DNA of 47,958 bases from JAHEIJ01 sp040235565 (lineage in GTDB: Bacteria > Pseudomonadota > Gammaproteobacteria > UBA6429 > Thiohalophilaceae). Both the position numbers and the translations under genes were made by a program. The first letter of the stretch is position 1, and the number at the start of each line of letters is the position of its first letter. The stretch is taken from contig JBECLA010000034.1 of the NCBI GenBank assembly GCA_040235565.1, forward strand, positions 1 to 47,958, read 5' to 3'. Shown piece after piece: positions 33,671 through 42,935 of the stretch. The notes below the pieces were generated by a model. That model was not told where the DNA came from and searched no databases. It worked only from the letters and a program-made list of their open reading frames with translations.

Positions 33671-34516
33671 TTAGAATTTATATTCGCCTGTTAATGTTAC
33701 TGTGGTACCTGCTTCAGATAAGGAAGTGGCACTGGATAAGATAAGCAAGGCATATCGCTGTTCACCATCATTCACTGCAAACGAGTAACCTGCAGCGGCA
33801 TTGTTGGCCGTCGCAAGATGTATGACATTTAACTGTTGCAGATTGGCAATCAGCCTGGACAGATCCGCCTTGGTTTTGATTGCGGTGTAATCCTCGCGGG
33901 ATAAATGATGCAGATAACCGGTTTGGTTCGGGCTTTTCCTGATTTCAATCCCGACATGGATTTCATCCGTGGTTAGCCAGTCGATCCCAAAGGACTCGGA
34001 ACCCGCCACGCGGCCCGATCCAATGCGTTGCATTTGAAAGTCATCAGTCTTGACTGGCTTGAGTTGAATCGCTGCTTGCTTGGTATCTGGTAGGAGTTCA
34101 ATCTTGAGCAATTCGGTGACAGCCGCCCCCTTTTTATCGGTAACTTCAATTTGAAATTCGTAATTCCCCTCAGCGGTTAACTTTTTATTGAGATAGTTTT
34201 TAAAATTGAGAGTGATATCGGTCTGGTTTTCAGTCCGATGAGGGAGGCCAAACAGTGGGAAATGAGCAGACTCAGGGGTTGTTGCCAGGTCGATTTCGTA
34301 TGAGCGTTCTTTAATATAGAGGCGCTTGATTCTACCGGGTGCCTCAATTCGCAACTTGAGGTCGCCAAAATTGTTGAGCATCCCGCTTTGTCTTTCACTG
34401 ATGTCAAAGCCCTGGGCGGTAATGGCCGGGGCCCTGGGGGGAGCAGTCTTTTCCGAGCAGGCAAGTAAAAATGCCGTGCAGATGACAATCAGAGCATATT
34501 GAATATATTTATCCAT
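33671..34516 (-). CDS. Lipoprotein, unknown function
   Basis: About 281 residues from ATG 34516, which starts a lipoprotein signal ending LLAC with Cys20 (MDKYIQYALIVICTAFLLAC); the frame extends to 34573 but that would place 19 residues before the signal. The mature protein is rich in beta-type sequence with a polar N-terminal stretch, and ends SEAGTTVTLTGEYKF. I do not recognise a family. Confidence 0.75.
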   Translation of the reverse strand: MDKYIQYALIVICTAFLLACSEKTAPPRAPAITAQGFDISERQSGMLNNFGDLKLRIEAPGRIKRLYIKERSYEIDLATTPESAHFPLFGLPHRTENQTDITLNFKNYLNKKLTAEGNYEFQIEVTDKKGAAVTELLKIELLPDTKQAAIQLKPVKTDDFQMQRIGSGRVAGSESFGIDWLTTDEIHVGIEIRKSPNQTGYLHHLSREDYTAIKTKADLSRLIANLQQLNVIHLATANNAAAGYSFAVNDGEQRYALLILSSATSLSEAGTTVTLTGEYKF

Positions 34517-34738
34517 AGTTATTGTTATCCAGGTATGGGGGCGCGATTGGCCATAGACCGTGGGTAAATTCATTAATATACAAGCTTAGCCATAAAATTT
34601 CTGTATTGGAATGCTATGACGAGCATACAGATAGTGTTACGAAAGTCTATAGTATTGATATGCCCATAATCCATATTCTGTGTAAGACCTTGATCACTGT
34701 AGGTAATCGCCCGGGGCGTGACAGAAAGGAGGTGCATA

Positions 34739-34909
34739 ATGAATGAGGCTGAAAAACGAACGCAAGTAGAAGTAGAGCAAGTTGCGTGTGAAGTGTGTTT
34801 GAAAGAGGTGCCAAAATCAGAATCGAAAGTGGATGAGGCCAGTGACTACGTGTTGTATTTTTGTGGCATCGACTGCTATGAAAAGTGGCGGGGAGAAGAG
34901 AAAGAATAA
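34739..34909 (+). CDS. DUF3330 treble-clef-like protein
   Basis: A 56-residue protein from ATG 34739, preceded by the strong AAAGGAGGT; an upstream frame extension to 34718 is unneeded. Two Cys pairs, VACEVCLKEVPKSES and FCGIDCYEKW, match the DUF3330 zinc-binding pattern, probably a treble-clef zinc ribbon. Function not established. Confidence 0.85.
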   Translation: MNEAEKRTQVEVEQVACEVCLKEVPKSESKVDEASDYVLYFCGIDCYEKWRGEEKE

Positions 34910-35018
34910 GTCGTGCTATCTTTTAAGTCATCTATGACTACCCAAAGGAGAGGAAACATTTTGATTTTATTCTGAATCGGTAATCAGACGTGAAATCGAG
35001 ATTTTCCTCCTGTTTTTT

Positions 35019-35447
35019 ATGAACCCCTTTCATCTGGCGATACCCGTCCATGATCTGGATGAAGCCCGTGACTTTTATCTTAATGTCATGGGATGCACGC
35101 AAGGTCGCAGTGATGCGAACTGGATCGATTTCAATTTCTATGGACACCAACTTGTGTGTCATCTCAACCCTGCCTTGAGTCAGGAGCAGAAAGCCGCAGC
35201 AATCAAAAACCCGGTGGATGGTCATGGCGTGCCTGTCCCCCATTTCGGGGTGGTATTGGAGATGGATGCCTGGCAAAGCCTGGCCGATCGATTGAAAAAA
35301 CAGAACATGAAATTTGAGATCGAGCCTTATATTCGATTCAAGGGAGAGGTTGGTGAACATGCAACGATGTTTTTTTATGATCCCAGTGGTAATGCGGTAG
35401 AGATCAAGGCATTCAAAAATATCACTGAGCGATTGTTTGCCAAATAA
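35019..35447 (+). CDS. VOC-family protein
   Basis: A 142-residue VOC module: FHLAIPVHDLDEARDFYLNVMG, NWIDFNFYGHQLVCHLNPAL, VPHFGVVLEMDAWQSL and FYDPSGNAVEIKAF. His at 5 and 27-37 region and Glu near the end (VEIKAF) suit metal binding. It resembles the glyoxalase/dioxygenase group of uncharacterised members. No pathway neighbours. The ribosome site is poor. Confidence 0.82.
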   Translation: MNPFHLAIPVHDLDEARDFYLNVMGCTQGRSDANWIDFNFYGHQLVCHLNPALSQEQKAAAIKNPVDGHGVPVPHFGVVLEMDAWQSLADRLKKQNMKFEIEPYIRFKGEVGEHATMFFYDPSGNAVEIKAFKNITERLFAK

Positions 35448-35622
35448 AACTTTGTATGGTCAGTTTATATTGCGTGGAGAAGTATCGACAGGGACCACAT
35501 TTTGAATATCACGATGAGTCATAAGTACCAGAAAAGATGTAAGTCGTGCCGCATAATTCGATAAACGGTTTGTCAGGTGCGATAAATTTGAACTTTGGTT
35601 GGTGTAAGTTAGCAGATACCAT

Positions 35623-37746
35623 ATGCAACCAGTACTGGAAAAGGGTTCCAACTGTTGGCGTGTTGCGTCCACTGAACGTGTGGCATTTCTCATCGATGGC
35701 GAAGACTACTTTCGCGCGGTGCGTGGGGCAATGTGCAATGCTCGCCATTCTATTTTTATTATAGGTTGGGATATTCACAGTGAACTAAAGCTGGTTCGAG
35801 ACGGTGAAGATGACGACTATCCGCAAAGGCTCGGCCCACTGCTTGATAGCCTGGCCAAGCGTCATCATAAGCTCCACATCTATATCCTGAATTGGGATTT
35901 CGCGATGATTTATGCGATGGAGCGTGAGTTTTTTCCTTCCTACCGTCTGCATTGGAAATCGCACAAGCGGGTACATTTCTGCCTTGACGGTAACCATCCG
36001 GTTGGCGCATCACAGCACCAGAAAATCGTGGTCGTGGATGACAGGATTGCGTTTAGCGGCGGCCTGGATCTCAGCAAGTGGCGCTGGGATACGTCAGCGC
36101 ATGCGATTGATGACAGACGGCGCGTTGGTCCGGACGGCAAGCCTTATCCACCTTTTCATGATGTGCAACTAGTGGTAGACGGGCAGGCTGCCGTTGCGAT
36201 GGGTGAGCTGGTACGTGAACGCTGGCGAATTGCGGCCGACAACGATACAGTCGAACTGAATACCGATAAAACAACCGACCCATGGCCGTCAAATGTGCCA
36301 GCCGCTTTTGAAAAGATTGATATTGGGATTGCACGGACCTTACCCGCATACCAGGATCGGGATGAAGTACGCGAAGTAGAGTGTCTTTATCTCGACAGTA
36401 TTGAAGCGGCCGAAACGTATATTTATATCGAAAACCAGTATCTCAGTTCACATCGCATTGGCCAGGCACTTGTTAAACGTTTGCAACAAGACCATGGTCC
36501 CGAAGTGATTGTTGTGATGCCTGAAAAGACCGGTGGCTGGCTGGAACAGCACACCATGGATGTATTACGGGCGCGTTTGTTACAGGAACTGCGAGAGGCA
36601 GACAAGTATGACCGGTTACGCGTTTATTATGTCCGCCTGTCAGAAGAACCTCATGTGTCACTGATGGTTCATGCGAAGGTAATGATCATCGATGACTGTT
36701 TTGCGCGGGTTGCCTCGTCAAATACCAGCAATCGCTCCATGGGACTGGATTCAGAATGCGATCTGGTGCTCGAGTCGAATGAGAACCAGAACTGCAATGA
36801 GGCTATCATCACGTTTCGGCGCCGGTTGTTGGCGGAGCATCTCGGGGTCGAGCCGGATGATATCGGTGCGGCTGAAGAAAAGCATGAATCCCTGATCAGG
36901 GTTATTGAATCGTTACGAGGTGGTGAACGAACCCTTGAACCGCTGGCGGGTGTGATATCAGAAGATGTGGATGAATGGGTGCCGGAATCGGCTCTGCTGG
37001 ATCCGGAAAAGCCCGTTGAGCCCGATGAATTTCTCGACTATATCGTTAGCCCGGAGCAACGCAAACCCGCCTATCGCCACATGCTCCGTATCTCGTTGCT
37101 GCTGGTTGCTGTACTGGGAATGGCCGCAGTATGGCGCTGGACGCCATTATCCACCTGGCTTGCGATCGATCGGCTCGAAGCTGCAGCACAGTGGATTCAG
37201 AATAGTCATTTTACCCCTCTGCTGGTCTTGGTCGCGTTTGTGATTGGTAGCATGGCTGTTGTCCCGGTGACCTTGATGATCGTTGCAACGGTAAGCGTCT
37301 TCGGTCCCTGGTTAGGCGCGGGCTATGCACTACTCGGCACCGAACTGGCAGCACTGGTAGCTTTCGGTGTTGGGCACATATTGGGGCGTGATACAGTGAG
37401 TCGCATTGCCGGTAGTCGTGTCAATCGTCTCAGTCGTCTGCTTTCCAGGCGTGGTGTGTTGACAATTGTGACAGTACGCATCGTGCCGGTGGCACCATTT
37501 ACAGTAATTAATATCATTGCCGGCGTTTCCGACATCGGTATGCGTGACTTTGCTATAGGTAGTTTTATCGGCATGATTCCCGGTGTATTGGCGATTGCAT
37601 TACTTACCGATCAGATCATCGCTTCATTGCGGGAGCCGGATATAGAAAGTATTGTAATACTCATCGCGGTGTTTACGTTAATTGTCATAGGCATTATTGG
37701 ATTACGTTACTGGTTGCTTCGTCGGCGTATGCAGAACGCAAGATGA
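35623..37746 (+). CDS. Phospholipase D-like/VTT-domain fusion
   Basis: A 707-residue membrane enzyme. The N-terminal part holds two PLD motifs: HQKIVVVDD (His132, Lys134, Asp139) and HAKVMIIDD (His350, Lys352, Asp357), so a phosphatidyltransferase or phospholipase activity, such as cardiolipin synthesis or hydrolysis, is likely. From about residue 480 a membrane segment leads to a VTT/SNARE-associated (DedA-like) domain at about 530-690, with WLGAGYALLGTELAALVAFGVGHILG and the following RIVPVAPFTVINIIAGVS. Such fusions may couple lipid remodelling with lipid scrambling. It overlaps the next gene by 4 bp (ATGA), so it is translationally coupled to an EEP hydrolase. Confidence 0.9.
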   Translation: MQPVLEKGSNCWRVASTERVAFLIDGEDYFRAVRGAMCNARHSIFIIGWDIHSELKLVRDGEDDDYPQRLGPLLDSLAKRHHKLHIYILNWDFAMIYAMEREFFPSYRLHWKSHKRVHFCLDGNHPVGASQHQKIVVVDDRIAFSGGLDLSKWRWDTSAHAIDDRRRVGPDGKPYPPFHDVQLVVDGQAAVAMGELVRERWRIAADNDTVELNTDKTTDPWPSNVPAAFEKIDIGIARTLPAYQDRDEVREVECLYLDSIEAAETYIYIENQYLSSHRIGQALVKRLQQDHGPEVIVVMPEKTGGWLEQHTMDVLRARLLQELREADKYDRLRVYYVRLSEEPHVSLMVHAKVMIIDDCFARVASSNTSNRSMGLDSECDLVLESNENQNCNEAIITFRRRLLAEHLGVEPDDIGAAEEKHESLIRVIESLRGGERTLEPLAGVISEDVDEWVPESALLDPEKPVEPDEFLDYIVSPEQRKPAYRHMLRISLLLVAVLGMAAVWRWTPLSTWLAIDRLEAAAQWIQNSHFTPLLVLVAFVIGSMAVVPVTLMIVATVSVFGPWLGAGYALLGTELAALVAFGVGHILGRDTVSRIAGSRVNRLSRLLSRRGVLTIVTVRIVPVAPFTVINIIAGVSDIGMRDFAIGSFIGMIPGVLAIALLTDQIIASLREPDIESIVILIAVFTLIVIGIIGLRYWLLRRRMQNAR

Positions 37747-38459
37747 TGGCCTGGGCAATGCGAATTGCGACATACAACATTCATCGGACTATCGGTCATG
37801 ACGGCAGACAGGATCCCGAGCGGGTTGCGGCGGTCCTGCGTGAACTGGATGCTGACATTGTTGCCTTGCAGGAAGTCGGTTACGAATCCGGTACGCCGGG
37901 CAACGTGCTGGAATACCTGGGCGATTCGATCCAGGCTCGGGTCATCGAAGGTGTGACATTACTGGATGAGCGTGGTAACTATGGCAACGCCATCCTGACG
38001 CGTCTGCCCGTATCCAGCCTTCACCGGCATGACATCAGTGTGGCCAGGCGTGAACCACGTGGGGCGATTGAATTGGCACTCCAGGTCGATGGCATTGAGT
38101 TGCAGATTATTGCGACTCATCTCGGATTACGACCCGGTGAGCGGCGATATCAGGTCGAGAGGCTAATCCCATTGCTGAATGCTTCTACGGCAAACATCAA
38201 GGTTCTGCTGGGTGATCTGAATGAGTGGTTTCTGTGGGGCCGGCCGTTACGCCGGCTGTATCGCATCTTCGGGCGGACCGCGGCACCGCCGACCTTTCCG
38301 GTACGCTGGCCGTGGTTTGCTTTGGACCGCGTGTGGATACAACCTTTATCTGCGTTGGAGCGGCTACAGGCGCACAAGAGTGTCATGGCCAGCCAGGCGT
38401 CAGATCACCTGCCGCTTGTCGCGCAACTCAGCAATCGCAGTCTGGCAATTCACCAGTAA
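37743..38459 (+). CDS. Endonuclease/exonuclease/phosphatase-family hydrolase
   Basis: A 238-residue EEP-fold protein. Landmarks: RIATYNIHRTIGHD, ADIVALQEVG, NYGNAILTRLP, IATHLGLRPGERRYQ, VLLGDLNEW and SDHLPLVAQL, giving the metal and catalytic Asn, Glu, His and Asp. It lacks a signal peptide. Coupled to the PLD-VTT gene, it likely acts on phospholipid head-group or related phosphodiester products. ATGs at 37743, 37746 and 37758 are all possible; the first overlaps the upstream stop. Confidence 0.88.
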   Translation: MMAWAMRIATYNIHRTIGHDGRQDPERVAAVLRELDADIVALQEVGYESGTPGNVLEYLGDSIQARVIEGVTLLDERGNYGNAILTRLPVSSLHRHDISVARREPRGAIELALQVDGIELQIIATHLGLRPGERRYQVERLIPLLNASTANIKVLLGDLNEWFLWGRPLRRLYRIFGRTAAPPTFPVRWPWFALDRVWIQPLSALERLQAHKSVMASQASDHLPLVAQLSNRSLAIHQ

Positions 38460-38640
38460 TAATCTGTCACGAACCAGATATTTGCTTCTTTTGATTCCGT
38501 CTTGAACAAGATCAAAGGCAAGAAACCGGAATGTAAGGGTTTCACAAATAACTAAAATACTTTAACTGCATAGAAGCCAGATCAGAGCACATATTGTGCT
38601 GCTGATCCGGCAACATTGAGCCGGGTCTCCTGTGATGTGG

Positions 38641-39144
38641 TTATTTCTTTCCGAGCTTCTGTGGCGGTGCCGGGAATGTCGCGTAAGGCGGGTTTGGTGT
38701 TTGTCCCACGGGCACATAGGCCGGTGCGGGCTTGCCTGCCTCTCCCAATGAGCGCACAAACTGGTAAATTGCCCGCAGATCATCCTCATGCATGGCGTTG
38801 AGGTTAAACCACGGCATGGGTGGTCTGCGTTGCAAGGTTTTCGCCACTTCTATCCACTGCTGTTCGGTCATGTCTTTCATGAACAATCGCAGATTTGAAC
38901 CATAGGTTGTTCCCCATGGCCCGTTCCAGCCAAAGCTATCACCGGTTAACCATTGGGATACAGGGACATTGCCATTGTTAGGTAAATAACCGGGGGTGTG
39001 GCAGTCGTTGCAGCCGGATACCTTGACAAGATAACGGCCGCGTTCGATGAGTTGCATTTCTGTTGCCGGGGATGCCGCAGCATGACCGCTGAGAATGCTG
39101 GCGATCCCCATCGTTAGAACCAACAAACTTGTTAATTGTTTCAT
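38641..39144 (-). CDS. Monoheme cytochrome c, dehydrogenase-subunit type
   Basis: A 167-residue periplasmic cytochrome with a signal peptide (to about AAA-SP). The haem site is CNDCH at 45-49; the sequence GPWGTTYGSNLRLFMKDMTEQQW and PPMPWFNLNAM (likely Met ligand) match cytochrome subunits of alcohol/fructose dehydrogenase complexes. A Pro-rich tail follows (about 140-167). It diverges from an AraC-family gene, which may control it. Confidence 0.88.
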   Translation of the reverse strand: MKQLTSLLVLTMGIASILSGHAAASPATEMQLIERGRYLVKVSGCNDCHTPGYLPNNGNVPVSQWLTGDSFGWNGPWGTTYGSNLRLFMKDMTEQQWIEVAKTLQRRPPMPWFNLNAMHEDDLRAIYQFVRSLGEAGKPAPAYVPVGQTPNPPYATFPAPPQKLGKK

Positions 39145-39268
39145 AATGAAACCTCATATTTTTGTATTTATCGGGAATATGACATTAGCTCCAGAAGCAC
39201 CCTGGTATTGAGTGCCAGTGAAGTAAGTATTAGCTGGCTGTTTCCGGCTGACTGGCTACAATCTGACA

Positions 39269-40108
39269 ATGAATGTAGAGAATCTGACAAATTTGCAGCC
39301 AGAGGATTTTGGTTTCTGGGCTGATCCCGCGCGGCCGATACTGTCCCTGCATTATTATGCCAAAGGCCCCCACCGGATAGCCGGGCATGCTCATCCTCGT
39401 GCCCAAATCCTTTTCCCGGTCGATGGCGTCTATCGGGTCAACACACCGATCAATAACTGGGTAGTGCCACCCACGCAGGCCATCTGGATACCACCCTTTG
39501 TTCACCATGAAGTGCTCTCGAATACCTCAATGAATTCCTTGATTATGTTTGTCGATGAGGCCTTTACCGAAACTTTGCCGCATGAATGTATTGTGATCAA
39601 TGTAAGCTCATTATTATATGAATTGTTCTGGAAGGCAGTTGAGTTCGGCAATGACTATTCGCCTGGCGACAAGAAAAGTCGCTTCTTTTCGGTTCTGCTG
39701 GATGAATTGAATGAAATGCAGCCCGCGCTATTAAAGTTACCCATGCCAAGGGACAAACGCCTTCTTACCATCGTCGACAAATTACTTGGTAACCTTGCAG
39801 ATAATCGCAGTTTGTCAGAAATGAGTCGGGAGGCGGGGGCGAGCGAACGTACGGTGGCACGGCTTTTCATAAAAGAGACCGGCTTTACTTATGCGGACTG
39901 GCGCAAGCAACATCTTTTACTCGAGGCGGTTGAGCGACTGGGTCAAGGCAAGTCGGTGAGTGCGGTGGCACTGGATCTGGGTTATAAAAGCTCCAGTGCT
40001 TTTATCGCAATGTTTCGACGATCACTGGGAGTATCTCCTGGCCATTATATTCGCAAAGGAGAAAGCAGGCTGCCGTTATGTGGAAGAGTCACGGGAAAAG
40101 CCCATTGA
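39269..40108 (+). CDS. AraC-family transcriptional regulator
   Basis: A 279-residue regulator with an N-terminal cupin-like domain (GHAHPRAQILFPVDGVYRV, WVVPPTQAIWIPPFVHHEV) and a C-terminal AraC DNA-binding domain with two helix-turn-helix units: SLSEMSREAGASERTVARLFIKETG and SAVALDLGYKSSSAFIAMFRRSLGVSP. It likely senses a small ligand and regulates the divergent cytochrome gene or other genes. No operator was resolved in the 124-bp gap. Confidence 0.92.
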   Translation: MNVENLTNLQPEDFGFWADPARPILSLHYYAKGPHRIAGHAHPRAQILFPVDGVYRVNTPINNWVVPPTQAIWIPPFVHHEVLSNTSMNSLIMFVDEAFTETLPHECIVINVSSLLYELFWKAVEFGNDYSPGDKKSRFFSVLLDELNEMQPALLKLPMPRDKRLLTIVDKLLGNLADNRSLSEMSREAGASERTVARLFIKETGFTYADWRKQHLLLEAVERLGQGKSVSAVALDLGYKSSSAFIAMFRRSLGVSPGHYIRKGESRLPLCGRVTGKAH

Positions 40109-40124
40109 TTTATTAAGCCGAGTT

Positions 40125-40742
40125 TCAGTCTCGTTCCTGAAACAAGAGCTCAATATAATTTTTATGTTGCCCTAGCTGTTCAGCCAGCGCGTCACCCTTG
40201 TCGTACAGTTTGGCCAGGATGACCCCACCTTCAAACAGGGCCAGCAGGTTATCATAGATTTGCTTGGCCGAAACCGGCAACCGCGGAGGGTATTTCTCGA
40301 ACACCGCCGCCAGTTTTTCTCCCAGTACCCGCTCCCATTCCTTAAACCCGCTGATAACCGCCGTTTTGGTTTCTGCCGAAAAAAGTTCGAGTTGATAGAT
40401 GTAACTGGCAATCAGGCAACCCGGTGGAGGTTCGGACTGGCCGCGTGACATTTCCTCCAGCAGGCCAACGAAAATCAGATATTGTTGCAGTGGATCGCGG
40501 CTGAGGCTTTCCGCCCGCGCCATCTGTTCGTGCAATAACTGGTCGTCCATCTGGACATAGCGCGCCAGCAGGGCATTGGCCAGGTCAATTTTGGATTTGA
40601 AGTGGTGAAAGAAGGCCCCCTTGGTAATCCCGGCAGCGGTGAGCACCTGATCCACCGACATCCCGCCGAAACCGTATTCCAGCACCAGTTCATGGGCCAC
40701 TTCCAGAATTTTCGCCTTGGTTGCTGCACCATCACGGGGCAT
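40125..40742 (-). CDS. TetR/AcrR-family regulator
   Basis: About 205 residues from ATG 40742 (MPRDGAATKAKILEVA), with GGAG upstream; a longer frame extends to 40781. The DNA-binding domain is GMSVDQVLTAAGITKGAFFHHFKSKIDLANALL. The C-terminal ligand domain is helical. It is divergent from a four-gene operon whose promoter is overlapped by a palindrome (40936-40961), so it probably represses that operon and is relieved by a small effector. Confidence 0.92.
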   Translation of the reverse strand: MPRDGAATKAKILEVAHELVLEYGFGGMSVDQVLTAAGITKGAFFHHFKSKIDLANALLARYVQMDDQLLHEQMARAESLSRDPLQQYLIFVGLLEEMSRGQSEPPPGCLIASYIYQLELFSAETKTAVISGFKEWERVLGEKLAAVFEKYPPRLPVSAKQIYDNLLALFEGGVILAKLYDKGDALAEQLGQHKNYIELLFQERD

Positions 40743-40893
40743 TGCTACGACTCCTGCATTTAACTCAGATACGAGAAGCATAATGGAAACAGACTAAATA
40801 GTACACATATGAATTTTCTAAGCTACTATGGTTAGCCCATACCTCTAAATAATACTAATAATAATCAGCATATTAGGTAAGTTTGCAGAAAAC

Positions 40894-40935
40894 AGACCAT
40901 TTGGTCTTGACATGATAGGGATAGGATCCTAATCT
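40894..40935 (+). promoter_or_regulatory. Promoter of the TetR-controlled operon
   Basis: TTGACA at 40907-40912, 17 bases, then TAATCT at 40930-40935. A second inverted repeat, AGACC-ATTT-GGTCT (40894-40907), abuts the -35. The start point would fall inside the operator at 40936-40961, the expected layout for repression. Confidence 0.65.
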
Positions 40936-40961
40936 AAGCATACCAACCAGTCGGTATGCTT
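40936..40961. promoter_or_regulatory. TetR-type operator
   Basis: AAGCATACC - AACCAGTC - GGTATGCTT, 9-bp perfect arms, with inner AAC/GTC almost symmetrical as well. It lies just after the -10 and 18 bp before the first gene's ATG. Best candidate for the divergent TetR regulator. Confidence 0.75.
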
Positions 40962-40978
40962 AGAAGTTGGAGGGAGTG

Positions 40979-41797
40979 ATGTTCGAAATATTGGGAGTTA
41001 TTACCCTGGCCATGATCCCGGGTTTTCTGTTGCTGGATTTCCTCTGGCAGGCGCGCCGCTATGACAAAACCCGCCACTGGCGTCTGCGCGGTTTGCTGGT
41101 AACGGCGGGCATTGTGTTATTCAGCGGCGAAGTTGCACTGTTGTGGGGGAGCCTGCTGGGGGATTTTCATCTTATTGATGGCGGTGGTCTGGGTATCTGG
41201 GGCGGAGCGATCACCGGTATTGTCGTGTATGAGTTGTTGCATTACTGGTATCACCGCCTGGCACACGAATGTGACTGGCTCTGGCTTGCCGGTCACCAGT
41301 TACACCATAGCGCTGAAAGTCTGGATGCCTTCGGGGCTAACTATCTGCATCCGTTTGATGCCTTTCTGTTTACCACTTTGAGCAGCCTGGTGTTTTATCC
41401 ATTCCTGGGGTTACTGCCGGAAGCCGGGGTTATCGGTGCGCTGTTTTTAAGCTTCAACGCGATGTTCCAGCATGCCAATATCATCACGCCCCGTTGGTTG
41501 GGATATGTGATCCAGCGACCAGAGAGTCACGGGATTCATCATGGTAAAGGGGTACACCGTTACAACTACTCCGACCTGCCACTATGGGACATAGTGTTCG
41601 GAACATTTCGTAACCCGGTTCGTGATGAAGTGCCGATCGAGACGGGTTTCTACAAAGGTGCATCAAATCGCATTCCAGCCATGCTGATTGGCCGTGATGT
41701 GTCCCGGGCTGATGCTACAGATAACAAACAGGCAGTGGATTTTCAGCCATCGGTACCGAACTGGGTTACATCGGTGAATCATAATCCGATCAATTAA
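40979..41797 (+). CDS. Fatty acid hydroxylase / sterol desaturase-family protein
   Basis: A 272-residue membrane di-iron oxygenase. ATG 40979 follows GGAGGGAG; the TTG at 40967 was not used. Histidine boxes are complete: HYWYHRLAH (88-96), HQLHH (106-110), a single His in QHANI (165) and HGIHH (184-188). Four to five hydrophobic segments surround them. The family hydroxylates or desaturates lipids or sterol-like compounds with electrons from a cytochrome b5 or ferredoxin. First gene of the TetR-controlled operon; 18 bp to the next gene. Confidence 0.92.
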   Translation: MFEILGVITLAMIPGFLLLDFLWQARRYDKTRHWRLRGLLVTAGIVLFSGEVALLWGSLLGDFHLIDGGGLGIWGGAITGIVVYELLHYWYHRLAHECDWLWLAGHQLHHSAESLDAFGANYLHPFDAFLFTTLSSLVFYPFLGLLPEAGVIGALFLSFNAMFQHANIITPRWLGYVIQRPESHGIHHGKGVHRYNYSDLPLWDIVFGTFRNPVRDEVPIETGFYKGASNRIPAMLIGRDVSRADATDNKQAVDFQPSVPNWVTSVNHNPIN

Positions 41798-41815
41798 TTC
41801 GAAGGAGTTAATGTT

Positions 41816-42907
41816 ATGTGTCTTAATCACCAACTATCACAGTTTGATTCACTCAAGGCCGACGGCTTCGCCGAGCGCCTGGTGAATACCCTGAATGAAG
41901 GAGCATTGTGTGTGATGTTGTCAATTGGCCACCGCAGTGGTCTGTTTGATCATCTTGATGGTCAGCCGCCCATGACCAGTGAGCGCATTGCGAAACAGGC
42001 TGGGCTGAATGAGCGCTATGTGCGGGAATGGCTCAATGCCATGACAGTCAGCAAAGTCATTGAGTATGATGCCGGGACAAAACGTTACTATCTGCCGCAT
42101 GAGCATGCCGCTTTTCTCACCCGTCGCAGCAGCCCCGACAACATTGCGGTATTTGCCCAGTACATTCCGATTATGGGCACGGTGGAAGATGATATCGTGG
42201 ATTGTTTTAAACATGGCGGCGGTGTGCCGTATGAAAAATTTCCCCGTTTCCATGAGGTCATGGCGGAAGACAGTGGCCAGACGGTATTGTCTTCACTGCG
42301 GGAGCATATATTACCGCTGATTGACGGCTTGGAGGAAAAGCTGCAACAGGGCATCCGGGTCCTGGATGTGGGGTGTGGTCGAGGCCGGGCACTGAATATG
42401 CTGGCCGGGTTGTTTCCCAACAGTGAGTTTGTCGGCGTGGATCTATCGCCTGAAGCAATCGAATATGCCCGCCGGGAAGCCAGCCAGCTGGGCCATGCCA
42501 ATATCACCTTTATTGCCCGGGATGTAACGGATTTTGATCAATCAGCCGAAGCTGAAAAGTTCGATCTGATTACTACATTTGACGCAGTCCATGATCAGGC
42601 AAAACCGTTGAATGTGTTGAAAGGCATACATAAGGCGTTGAAAGTGGATGGGGTCTATCTGATGCAGGATATCCATAGCTCCAGCGAGGTGCAGAACAAT
42701 CTGGATATCCCTGTTGCGCCTTTACTTTACGCGGTATCCACTACGCATTGTATGACCGTGTCCCTGGCGCAGGGCGGGGAAGGCCTGGGTACCATGTGGG
42801 GGCGCGAGAAGGCGACCGAGTTTTTGCATCAGGCGGGATTCAGCCAAATCAGCATCCATCAGCTCGAACACGACTTTCAGAATGACTATTATGTTATTCA
42901 AAAGTAG
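41816..42907 (+). CDS. SAM-dependent methyltransferase with winged-helix N-terminus
   Basis: A 363-residue protein. Residues about 20-100 form a winged-helix-like dimerisation domain (TSERIAKQAGLNERYVREWLNAMTVSKVIEYD), followed by a class I methyltransferase with VLDVGCGRG at 182-190, GVDLSPEAIEYARRE and a downstream ARDVTDFD. This layout matches Rv2258c-like and other small-molecule O- or C-methyltransferases. The substrate is unknown but probably produced by the upstream oxygenase. 28 bp to the next gene. Confidence 0.9.
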   Translation: MCLNHQLSQFDSLKADGFAERLVNTLNEGALCVMLSIGHRSGLFDHLDGQPPMTSERIAKQAGLNERYVREWLNAMTVSKVIEYDAGTKRYYLPHEHAAFLTRRSSPDNIAVFAQYIPIMGTVEDDIVDCFKHGGGVPYEKFPRFHEVMAEDSGQTVLSSLREHILPLIDGLEEKLQQGIRVLDVGCGRGRALNMLAGLFPNSEFVGVDLSPEAIEYARREASQLGHANITFIARDVTDFDQSAEAEKFDLITTFDAVHDQAKPLNVLKGIHKALKVDGVYLMQDIHSSSEVQNNLDIPVAPLLYAVSTTHCMTVSLAQGGEGLGTMWGREKATEFLHQAGFSQISIHQLEHDFQNDYYVIQK

Positions 42908-42935
42908 GCAACACTGCGCACGGTGGAGATAGCTG

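Noticed and set aside
38502..38515. FNR-like sequence TTGAACAAGATCAA
   Set aside because: It lies between two convergent gene ends, where no promoter is expected.
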